Below are positions 56,701 through 64,000 of a stretch of DNA of 64,000 nucleotides, piece after piece. Below the pieces are notes generated by a model, which was not told where the DNA came from, did no database searches, and saw nothing but the letters and a program-made list of their open reading frames with translations. This stretch comes from Symbiodinium kawagutii (taxonomy: Eukaryota; Sar; Dinophyceae; Suessiales; Symbiodiniaceae). The number at the start of each line of letters is the position of its first letter. The first letter of the stretch is position 1. The stretch lies in contig VSDK01018725.1 of assembly GCA_009767595.1 (NCBI GenBank), positions 252,177 to 316,176 of the forward strand. The letters are read 5' to 3'. The position numbers and the translations under genes were made by a program.

Positions 56701-56820
56701 AAATCTCTCGGTCTTCTTGCCGACGTCTAAGAATACATCAAAAACAACCATGATGAAAAAGTGGGAAACAGCTGGTGAACCAAACGCACACTCGCTCAGT
56801 CTGCGGCAGTTGGATATCAT
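56701..56820 (-). CDS. Possible exon, unrecognised
   Basis: ISNCRRLSECAFGSPAVSHF, FIMVVFDVFLDVGKKTERF, donor TTT|GTAGGTAC. The upstream border is near a family B element. Confidence 0.4.
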
Positions 56821-56839
56821 GGTCAAATGATGTCAAATA

Positions 56840-56957
56840 TGGCTGTGGGTCAAAACCCTGTACCCCTTGTTCCCCTATCATTAACAATTGTTTTCCCTAT
56901 GATTGGTTGGTGGAAATCCCCCATTAGTGGTGGTTGGTTAATATTGACCCATAGCTA
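56840..56957 (-). mobile_element. Family B element
   Basis: TGGCTGTGGGTCAAAACCCT ... TGGTTAATATTGACCCATAG. Confidence 0.8.
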
Positions 56958-57026
56958 TATTGTCAAATGCCATCCAGGAGCCGCCTTCTCTCCGGTCATT
57001 TGCTCTGACGCCTTAGCTCTCCTGCT

Positions 57027-58397
57027 CTACGGTTCTGCTCTCATGTGGTGACGGGGAGACGCTTCAGTGACGGCAGGCGGCCTTAAGACGGCCGTCACTC
57101 CTAGCGCGCCAGCCTCGGCTGTTGGAGGCGGAGGCGGGACTTGCGTCGAAGTCTTGGGCTTTCGGGCCTGGAAGAGCACTTCGAGATCCGTTTCGTTGCG
57201 AAGGACTTCAGCTGCTCTTGAAATCTCGTCAAACATCAAAGTCCAATCCTTCGGTTGGCACCTCTGGACATCCTTTTGGGTCAAAGGGCACAAAATCCGC
57301 AGGATGCCACTTTGATCATACGCCGTGCTAGCATCGACAGAATCGATACAAATGGTTGCACCAGATTGAAAGGCAGCTTGCGCAAAAATTTCGAAAAACT
57401 TTGCAAATGCTTTTGCAACTTCTGTGAGAGGCAGGGGGCTGTCCGATGGACACCAAACCTCTAGGCTTTCACACCTGTCTACTGAGTTCTTCCCGATTTC
57501 TTCCCTGAGCTGATGCACCATCTGCTGATTCAACGCCGTTTCGCCCATCTGCAAGACATGCACGGCCATGAGGATCAAGGTATAGGTGCTAAAGCCGTCG
57601 GTTCTGCGTTCGGCCAGGTTTCGACACCTGGCCCAATGTTTCAAAAGTCGAACCAGGGGAGGCAGAAGTGGCTCTGCCTCACAGAATCTTCGTACCAGGA
57701 GAGTGTTGATGAGACCTTCTTTGTTGTTCACCGAAACGTCGCACAGCACAACATTTTTCTTCACCTGGAATTGCAGCACAGGCACTCGTGCATTGACTAA
57801 GACCGTCCTCTCTATGGCACATCTTGGCGAAACTGTCTCTTCAGCGTTCCCACTTTTCCCACTTCTTTTCGTTTGAAGAAGATGCCGACTTTTGATTCTG
57901 AGGAAGCGCAACACTTTCAGGTGCAAGGCTTGCAAGTCCTGGGATGAAAGGTTTGGCGCTGGTGGTGGGGCTGGGACCTGCCTGGGAGGAGCCTCTGGGC
58001 GCAAGGCAGTTGGGACCCTTGGATTCCTTGGGCTCTCGGGTGGTGGCGGTGGTGGTCCCGGTGGTGGTGGTGGATTCAGCTTTTGTTCGCTTCCTCGCAC
58101 GCCCTTAGAGAAAGCAGCTAGGATCTGCCTCTCATCCACCATCAAGCTGAAGTCCATGTCAGAGCCTTCCATGAAGGTACCGTTGCTACAACTGCCATAA
58201 CATTGCAACGTGGCTCCCAGATTTGTACTCACAGTTTGCAGTTTCTGTTTCATCTCCTCCACCCTTTCCAGTTGCTGTTCTGAGGGCCTCAACTCCTCAG
58301 CCAGTCGAGCTAACCTGCTGGCCACATCGTGGGACAACGATCGGCATCTGGGTCTAGCACAGCGAAGGTACTGCAGTCCACGCATGGCAAGTACCAT
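57027..58397 (-). CDS. Terminal nucleotidyltransferase (TUTase / non-canonical poly(A) polymerase), main exon
   Basis: 456 codons from MVLAMRGLQYL to the stop at 57027. Adds nucleotides to RNA 3' ends. Seen: the pol-beta-type motif GSCSNGTFMEGSDMD (catalytic Asp 80 and 82 counted from this ATG); third Asp 220 in CDVSVNNKEGLINT; the helical region LKHWARCRNL.(8)GFSTYTLILMAVHVLQ; and a PAP-associated-type domain with FFEIFAQAAFQSG and a C-terminal LTQKDVQRCQPKDWTLM helix. An unusual proline-rich insert (residues about 109-150) separates the catalytic Asp pair from the third Asp. The C-terminal tail is also proline-rich. The start is an exon border: acceptor TCCTTTGCAG|ATG closes a 63-bp intron, and the frame continues from upstream exons. 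Whether it is a uridylyl- or adenylyltransferase cannot be told. Confidence 0.9.
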   Translation of the reverse strand: MVLAMRGLQYLRCARPRCRSLSHDVASRLARLAEELRPSEQQLERVEEMKQKLQTVSTNLGATLQCYGSCSNGTFMEGSDMDFSLMVDERQILAAFSKGVRGSEQKLNPPPPPGPPPPPPESPRNPRVPTALRPEAPPRQVPAPPPAPNLSSQDLQALHLKVLRFLRIKSRHLLQTKRSGKSGNAEETVSPRCAIERTVLVNARVPVLQFQVKKNVVLCDVSVNNKEGLINTLLVRRFCEAEPLLPPLVRLLKHWARCRNLAERRTDGFSTYTLILMAVHVLQMGETALNQQMVHQLREEIGKNSVDRCESLEVWCPSDSPLPLTEVAKAFAKFFEIFAQAAFQSGATICIDSVDASTAYDQSGILRILCPLTQKDVQRCQPKDWTLMFDEISRAAEVLRNETDLEVLFQARKPKTSTQVPPPPPTAEAGALGVTAVLRPPAVTEASPRHHMRAEP

Positions 58398-58460
58398 CTG
58401 CAAAGGAATATGCACGAATTAGATCAACAAACGTGAGCAAAGACTATTTCTTCGTCTTAC

Positions 58461-58562
58461 AGGGCGTCTGAGGGAGTCCCATGGTTTGATGAGTTTCACT
58501 TCATGCTGGTTTGGCCAACACCCTGTGTCTTCCTGATGGCTATGTGTAGAGGAATTGTCCCT
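58461..58562 (-). CDS. Terminal nucleotidyltransferase, upstream exon
   Basis: 34 codons, phase 0 at both ends: RDNSSTHSHQEDTGCWPNQH, EVKLIKPWDSLRRP. Acceptor TGATTCAG, donor CCT|GTAAGACG. Joins MVLAMRG of the main exon through a 63-bp intron. Confidence 0.7.
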
Positions 58563-58650
58563 CTGAATCAGCCAAAAAACACTGATTGAAGTGGTGGTGT
58601 GTTGGTAGTTGTTTGGGGGGCATTGGGAGGCGCTCATGGGTTCCACTTAC

Positions 58651-58738
58651 CAAACCATCTGTCAACATTTGCCCGCGCATAAGTTCAATGTATGGAACCC
58701 TAATTCGATTTTCAGGATCCGTCAGCTTGAGCAAGTGG
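58651..58738 (-). CDS. Terminal nucleotidyltransferase, upstream exon
   Basis: HLLKLTDPENRIRVPYIELM, RGQMLTDGL, consensus donor TTG|GTAAGTGG, phase 0; acceptor AAACGCAG. Followed by an 88-bp intron. Confidence 0.65.
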
Positions 58739-58794
58739 CTGCGTTTGCAGAATTATGCATGCATTACTTGGGCTTGATCTGGTGTTGCAGCACA

Positions 58795-59179
58795 AATGGC
58801 CCTCCAAACCCTGGCGGTGAAAGCAACCGAACCTCTCAACAGTCGAGGATGATATGTTTGGACCCACGCCCTTCGTCCAATGGACTTTTGGCATCTCAGG
58901 AGCCACCTCCAAAGCATCCGCACATTTGTACCTGCGGAGTTCATTATTGTTGATATCCAGCCGTGGGTCACTCCTCCGCGTTGGGATCTTCATCCAGCCA
59001 TTAAACATGTATGCTTGGCCATGGCCGTCCCATGCGGAACCCGGATACCCAGCGCAGGGATCGTTCTCCCACCAACCCATCATCCCATGGCCACCTGAAA
59101 TGCTAAAGCTGCAGACGCTCTGAATGAAGAAGAAGGCGTTCACCTTGGCCACGATGGGCGTCAAGGCCGCTGAGACCAA
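58795..59179 (-). CDS. Probable 5' exon(s) of the same gene or its upstream neighbour
   Basis: Long open frame: VSAALTPIVAKVNAFFFIQS, GGHGMMGWWENDPCAGYPGS, AWDGHGQAYMFNGWMKIPTR, NNNELRRYKCADALEVAPEM, SSTVERFGCFHRQGLEGH. A donor at TT|GTGCTG (about 58794) would leave a 55-bp intron and keep phase with the next exon. The hydrophobic start may instead belong to another exon. Confidence 0.5.
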
Positions 59180-59275
59180 ACCTCGGTGCTACCATATGGG
59201 AAGGCGCGCAAGGCAGGCGTGCGGTGAGTCCTCGGTAGATATGGTAGATGTAGAAACAAATAAGTTGATAAATAA

Positions 59276-59362
59276 ATATATATATATATAAATATATAAA
59301 TATATATATATAAAAAATAAATATACGTACAGAGAGAGAGAGATATATATATATATATTTTT
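59276..59362. repeat. AT and GAGA microsatellites
   Basis: (TA)n, then (GA)n, then (TA)n. Confidence 0.9.
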
Positions 59363-59370
59363 AAATACGG

Positions 59371-59468
59371 CTTGGTGGTTTCAACCCCTTTGAACACATA
59401 TGAGTCAACCAACCAGTTGTAATAATTACTAGGGAAAATAAGACATGTTTAAAACTTAAAACCACAGG
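59371..59468 (+). mobile_element. Family A element
   Basis: CTTGGTGGTTTCAACCCCTT, TGAGTCAACCAACCAGTTG, ACTAGGGAAAATAAG, end AAAACCAC. Confidence 0.75.
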
Positions 59469-59676
59469 CTAGTATAGATTCTATATGGTCTATATGCATC
59501 CGTTGCCGTGTGGTGAGGGAATCTATTTGGCAGTGGATGCAATGACACCAACCGGGCCATCGAAACCCACTGCCAAATCACCTCATCAATGCACAAGGAT
59601 AAGCCATGTGCTGGCAGGGATGGGGAGCTGCTTGATATGTCACCAGCTTGAACAATACCAGTGGAGCATCAGGAAA

Positions 59677-59737
59677 TCAAACGCACAGCTCCTGCATCCC
59701 CAAACTGCAAAAACAGGACATCAAAATTCTTTCATGG
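59677..59737 (-). CDS. 3' exon of a small membrane-protein gene
   Basis: Completes a Gly codon, then HERILMSCFCSLGMQELCV and TGA. Joins the upstream exon exactly across the family B element. Confidence 0.5.
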
Positions 59738-59841
59738 CTGTGGGTCAAAATCCTGTACACCTGGTTCCCCTGTCGTTAACCATGGTTTTCCCTATAAAAT
59801 GGTTGGCTATTATCCCCCATTATTGGTTGGTTCATATTGAC
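59738..59841 (-). mobile_element. Family B element acting as a 104-bp intron
   Basis: Minus strand: exon ...GAGCTGG|GTCAATATGAACC...TTTTGACCCACAG|CCATGAAAG. Both splice dinucleotides lie in the terminal inverted repeats. Confidence 0.65.
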
Positions 59842-60050
59842 CCAGCTCGCCACATGTGGAAAAATAAGCCCCAAGTCCCTGCACAGCATCCAAACGAAGC
59901 AAACCTACAACCGTGGAGCAGTGCCTCACCATTTGCGTTCCAGCAGCCTAGGGCAACCACTGCCAAAATGCCTGCGAAAATAACCTGAAAGAGACGCAGG
60001 AATCGGATCCAATGGGTGCGCTGAAGCAGCTGTCCCTGAAGGCATAGCAT
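59842..60050 (-). CDS. Upstream exon of a small membrane-protein gene, unrecognised
   Basis: QLLQRTHWIRFLRLFQVIFA, GILAVVALGCWNANGEALLH, GCRFASFGCCAGTWGLFFHM, WRAG. One strong membrane segment (VIFAGILAVVALG). The true start is unknown: an ATG at 60050 or an acceptor CCTTCAG just after it. Confidence 0.55.
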
Positions 60051-60258
60051 TGACCATGGTAGATGGAAGGCTACTGATGGCTAGATAGACAACAAGCACA
60101 TAGACGATCAAATACGATTAGATCAGTAGATACCGCCTTTTACTACAACATTTTTTGCCAGGGCTTCCAGGGGGCAGCCTGCAATATCCAAACCAGAACT
60201 GTCAAGAGTCAAACTGCCCAGGCCCTCTGAAAGAAAATGGTACCAGCTCATTCTTTGT

Positions 60259-60380
60259 CAATTGGCTATGGGTCAATATTAACCAACCAATAATGGTGGT
60301 TAATAACCAACAATAACAAGGAAACCAATGGTTAATGATAGGGGAACCAGGTGTACGGGGTTTTGACCCACAGCCAATTG
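60259..60380 (+). mobile_element. Family B element, best-preserved terminal repeats
   Basis: CAATTGGCTATGGGTCAATA ... GGTTTTGACCCACAGCCAAT. Terminal match of about 18 bp including flanking CAATTGG/CCAATTG. Confidence 0.85.
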
Positions 60381-60618
60381 AACTATTCTAAACTGCGCGC
60401 TTTGTGATTTGCCCTTATTGTTGTCTAATTGTTGTCCACACCGCTATGCATTGAAATCTAGCATTCGCGACATGTAACTCTTCATGTTGAATTCATTGTG
60501 GGCGGTCATGTCGAACATGAAGAGCGACCTTCACGTATAATTAACCGCGTGCAAACCTGCACTGCTACTTGCAGAATATTCTCAAAAGACTGGAAGCGTA
60601 CCTCCTTTTTGGATTTAC

Positions 60619-60803
60619 CAGAATCCAAACTGCTCAAGACCTGTCAGCCCGTAGCTGAAGCCACTGTTAAAACCTGCTTGGCTGATCTCTGCAGCATTAA
60701 AGTATGTCCTAACCTGCTCGCAATTGCGGCATGGCGTCTATCACGGGCATTGCGAATCGACTCTCTCAAGCCAGCGCTGAGCCCATACATGACTGCCACA
60801 TGG
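60619..60803 (-). CDS. Possible exon, strand uncertain
   Basis: Minus: AVMYGLSAGLRESIRNARDR, RHAAIASRLGHTLMLQ. The plus strand is also open (KTCLADLCSIKVCPNLLAIA). A family D element starts at its edge. Confidence 0.3.
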
Positions 60804-60905
60804 GGGTTTCTCAAAATCAGGGACCCCCAAACTGGTAGGCTTATTGCCACAAATGACTACTAATATTGGATGATTTCAGGGTCCCCTTGCTATTGAGAAA
60901 CGCCC
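60804..60905 (+). mobile_element. Family D element
   Basis: GGTTTCTCAAAATCAGGGAC, CCCCAAACTGG ... GGATGATTTCAGGGTCCCCT, TATTGAGAAAC. Confidence 0.75.
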
Positions 60906-61037
60906 ATTTCTGGATAGCAAATGAATCCTAACAAACAAGTATATAGTGATATAGTTGGTTGCCCCCCTGAGAAATACCCGTTTGTTGGTTATATATTCCG
61001 TAGTTGAACACAAGGGGCAACAACCACCAAGGATACC

Positions 61038-61181
61038 TCAAAGCACCAGAGCTATTTCCACTTCGGTGGAAGCCTCTCTTCGAGGGCTGGCCTTGGTATA
61101 GAGATCGCCCCCGAAGAGGGACAGCAAGGCCAGACTCAGAGCGCCCAAGCCGATCACCAAGCCGACCTCGAGAGTGTGACT
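61038..61181 (-). CDS. 3' exon of a membrane protein, unrecognised
   Basis: HTLEVGLVIGLGALSLALLS, LFGGDLYTKASPRREASTEV, EIALVL, TGA. Acceptor CGCTCAG. One membrane helix, Arg/Lys-rich tail. A second frame (SRGRLGDRLGRSESGLAVPL) is also open. Confidence 0.45.
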   Translation of the reverse strand, partial: SHTLEVGLVIGLGALSLALLSLFGGDLYTKASPRREASTEVEIALVL

Positions 61182-61217
61182 GAGCGGTTGATGATGGTCT
61201 GTTGCTGGTGATGATGG

Positions 61218-61330
61218 GGTGACGATGATGATGATGATGACGATGATGATGACAATGATCATGATCATGATCATCATCATCATCATCATGATCATGATCA
61301 TGATCATGATCATCATCATCATCATCATCA
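61218..61330 (+). repeat. GAT/ATC microsatellite with inverted GATCAT core
   Basis: (GATGAT)n passes through GATCATGATCATGATCATC to (ATC)n, so it is partly self-complementary. Confidence 0.9.
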
Positions 61331-61399
61331 ATTAGATGTACAATGGTTAATGAATGGTGCATTGATGTGCATTGTAGGGTCTAGAAGGTATAATAGCCA

Positions 61400-62019
61400 A
61401 TCATATGCGGTATGGAATGGTTGATAGTGATGGTGGTGGAGGGCCATTTCCTTTTCGAAGGATGCAACTAGAACAATGCCAGGAGGGCGGTGAAGGACAA
61501 ACCTGTACTGCGATGTATTGCCCGTCCCTGGAACCTTTCAGAGAAGAAACATGGAGTTTAAGCACGCCCACGATTTGGATATGACAAAACCATAGGAATT
61601 CAAACCCAAGTAACCAACATGTACCTATCAAATGACCCCATGTTGAAGGTAAACACAGCATGCCATACGGTAGATGCAGGAAACACCACTAGCCCGGGAT
61701 TATGATGAAATAGGTATAACCAATAGACTGATCAAGCATTCAAAAAGAAACCAACCATCCAGCCAACAAGCAGAACAATCTAGCAGTCAGCTGGCTACTA
61801 AGTAAGGCTCCTGGAAACAAACATCGTTGTTCGAACTGTGTATTACAAGTACAGTACTTGCGCTTTGAGATCTCCGACAACCTTATCGACATTTAAGTTG
61901 TACTATTTGCACTTGACTCAAACAAGCCTATGTAGACATATCTCGTTGTCATTGCTTGTAAATCATAATCAATATCAAGAACTGGTGCCACACCCTTCTT
62001 CTATAGATGTTCAAACAGC
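61400..62019. other. Weakly supported stretch
   Basis: A minus frame near 61545-61420 (RFVLHRPPGIVLVASFEKEM) is plausible. Nothing else was seen. Confidence 0.3.
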
Positions 62020-62029
62020 CATCTTGATA

Positions 62030-62180
62030 CAGCATCCATCTTCGCCGAGCTGCAATAGCCAAGGGCATTTCCTCAGCACATCAAACTTTTTTTGCACAAA
62101 CAAAACGGAACCGCTGATGCGTCCAGGAAACCACCTGAAAGCCATTCCCAAAGAGTCTGTGCGGAAGCTTTCCATATGAG
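62030..62180 (-). CDS. Possible exon, unrecognised
   Basis: MESFRTDSLGMAFRWFPGRI, SGSVLFVQKKFDVLRKCPWL, LQLGEDGCCIKMAV, TGA, then TSIEEGCG in frame. Confidence 0.35.
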
Positions 62181-62269
62181 TTTGACAGTAATCATCCGCT
62201 CAATCAATGTTTCGGCGCCAGCCAACATTCACATCAATATGTTTGGCTTTTGTCCGTAGATTGTGTACC

Positions 62270-62425
62270 CCCCAAAAATGGCAGTTTCCCAAGGCCAGCG
62301 ACACGTCTTGGCTTGAAACCGGCCGAAAGGGTGGCCGGTACAGTGGTACCACCATGGCCATGGATGCTGCTGAGCATCCGATCCGCCCAGCTTTTTGCAG
62401 CAGCGGCCCCTGCGGCTAGTCCTGA
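62270..62425 (-). CDS. Possible exon, strand uncertain
   Basis: Minus: LAAGAAAAKSWADRMLSSIH, GHGGTTVPATLSAGFKPRRV, AGLGKLPFLGG. The plus frame is open too (KASDTSWLETGRKGGRYSGT). Confidence 0.3.
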
Positions 62426-62989
62426 GGAAAGCAGCAGGAAGAAGGATGGAAGATGGTCAATAAGGGTTGGTGATGGCTAATAATAGAGGATTTCAGTAAA
62501 AGCGACAATAATGGTTAACAAATATATATACATACAATATATCAAAGGATCACGCAGGAAATTGATGGTTGAGAATGGGTTTCTGGAGATAAATTATGGT
62601 TCATTGATGGAAAATTGATGCGAGGAAGGAAACCAATCAATATCCTTGCAAATCTGCAGTTCGTCTGTAAGTGTGTGTGTGTGTGCATGCGAACCCTGCT
62701 TTTCAATGGTGAGCATTGTGCGGTAGTGGAAAGGGATAGGAGCCAAACCCAGGGACTCACAACTGTGAGCTTTCATCCCGTGACGGGGCCATGGTCTGTA
62801 AGATATCCACAGCGAATTTCTTACCACATAAGGCCTCCCATTTACGGCGCGCCCACCAAAACAAGATCGCTGTAGCTATCTCCAACGCATGTGTTCACCG
62901 GTGTTGGTTGGATCAGACCTGGTTGATGTGAAGGACTTTTCGAGTTGAGACTGCGAACCTGGGTCTTCAGGTCATCCCATGACTTGGAC

Positions 62990-63230
62990 CTAACAAATCC
63001 TGACATGCGGCCCGTCCATCTGGCCCAGGTGGCAAGACCATGGCACTGGGTTTCCCAACTCTTCAGGCAAATTCAGGAAGGTGATCAACAAGGTGAAGGC
63101 AGCAGCCGGCGCAGCGATGAGATAAGGAGCTCGGTTGCCCACTTTCTCCATCAGAATTCCTTGGGGCTGCCTACTCTGGCCCAGCTTGAAGGGCTTTCGA
63201 CACGTCCAAGTTCCCTCTACTTGCAGGTGG
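62990..63230 (-). CDS. Possible exon with a hydrophobic stretch, unrecognised
   Basis: GTWTCRKPFKLGQSRQPQGI, LMEKVGNRAPYLIAAPAAAF, TLLITFLNLPEELGNPVPWS, CHLGQMDGPHVRIC, stop. The plus strand is also open. Confidence 0.35.
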
Positions 63231-63339
63231 CAAATGGAAAATTCTACCAAACGCAAGCTATCCATGCCAAAATCTGTAGAAATCCGTGAAACTTGGCAAC
63301 AATGCCCACACTTAAGCGATTTCAGTGGCATTTCATGAC

Positions 63340-64000
63340 ATTCAACTGAGGTTGGCTCAAGTCAAAGAGTTGACCTGCTTGGAACCGCCTCAAAGTCAAA
63401 CATGTGTCACATGTACACAAGTGCAGTGCCCACATATATAACAAATATATATATTTGCAAAACATGCGATGTACAGGTATACGGTAAAGAATGTGTATAT
63501 TCACTGCACGGTCACAAGGACGTAGCATGACAATAAACAAGCGCAAATAGCAATGCCCCCATCTGATCCACAAGTGCTCCTTGCGACGAATATCATCTGT
63601 TGGCATACGCTGCCCTTCCCCTCATAGAAGTCTCTCTGGCATCTACGGGAGAGTGTAAAAAACTACATAGCTACGGTGCAAACGAGTAGCCCACGATGCT
63701 GATGCAAATCAGCTTGCCGATGTTGATCCCTGGGTCACAGCTGGTCAAAAGATCCCCTTCACCACGGTTGACAATAGTTACTCAAGAATGATTGGTAATG
63801 ATCCATGAGCCAGTTGATCAATATCAATCATTTATTGACAAGATTTCCTTAAGAATGATTGATAATGATCGATGCACCGATTGAGAAGAGCTGATGAACC
63901 CTGTAGTGGTGGCACTCCGAGGGACACATCTATTGGCAAATCTGAGTCTAGGTTTTTTTGAGGGAATGCAATTCGGACTTGTATGCCATCCCTCAGCAGG
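63340..64000. other. No supported gene at the right edge
   Basis: An AT repeat near 63440 and two related segments, CTCAAGAATGATTGGTAATG (63782) and TTAAGAATGATTGATAATGA (63850). Nothing else recognised. Confidence 0.4.

Overview
The window looks like nuclear DNA of a dinoflagellate, most likely a Suessiales relative such as Polarella or Symbiodiniaceae. This is inferred from genome style, not from a marker gene. Coding sequence occurs as short GC-rich exons scattered through long introns. Splice donors are GT and probably sometimes GC. Simple repeats (ATC/GAT, ATCT, CTG, AT) are abundant, and several families of roughly 70-130 bp inverted-repeat elements sit in introns, as dinoflagellate 'introners' do. 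No rRNA, tRNA, CRISPR array, bacterial operon or virus was seen. One assembly gap (Ns) lies at 37023-37617 inside an ATC microsatellite.

Left part (1-12.6 kb), minus strand: a UDP-sugar pyrophosphorylase-type nucleotidyltransferase gene can be followed through eight small exons (10213 down to about 603) and runs off the left edge. Directly upstream on the same strand are exons of an unrecognised gene (12.6-10.2 kb). One of its introns is filled by a 44-bp tandem array.

Middle (13-41 kb): many isolated exons, mostly minus strand, none assignable to a known family. The best-supported group is a three-exon minus-strand chain at 39607-38450 whose reading frames join across a microsatellite-bearing intron and a 93-bp element. 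Others are the 19.0-18.3 kb exon pair, the 26.99-26.76 kb pair separated by a 67-bp element, and a 5'-type exon at 35.7 kb.

Right part (42-64 kb), minus strand: a single-exon gene for a secreted cysteine-rich repeat protein (43612-42701); several isolated exons (46-53 kb); a terminal nucleotidyltransferase (TUTase / non-canonical poly(A) polymerase) gene with four exons (59.2-57.0 kb); and a small membrane-protein gene at 60.05-59.68 kb whose two exons are separated exactly by a 104-bp inverted-repeat element.

Main result: at three loci, elements of three unrelated repeat families (B, C, E) can be removed as introns with the reading frame kept. Family B carries GT at one terminal repeat and AG at the other on both strands. 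The genes do not form an obvious pathway. Exon calls rest on reading-frame continuity, GC-rich third positions and splice-site phase read by eye. Isolated exons are therefore given modest confidence.
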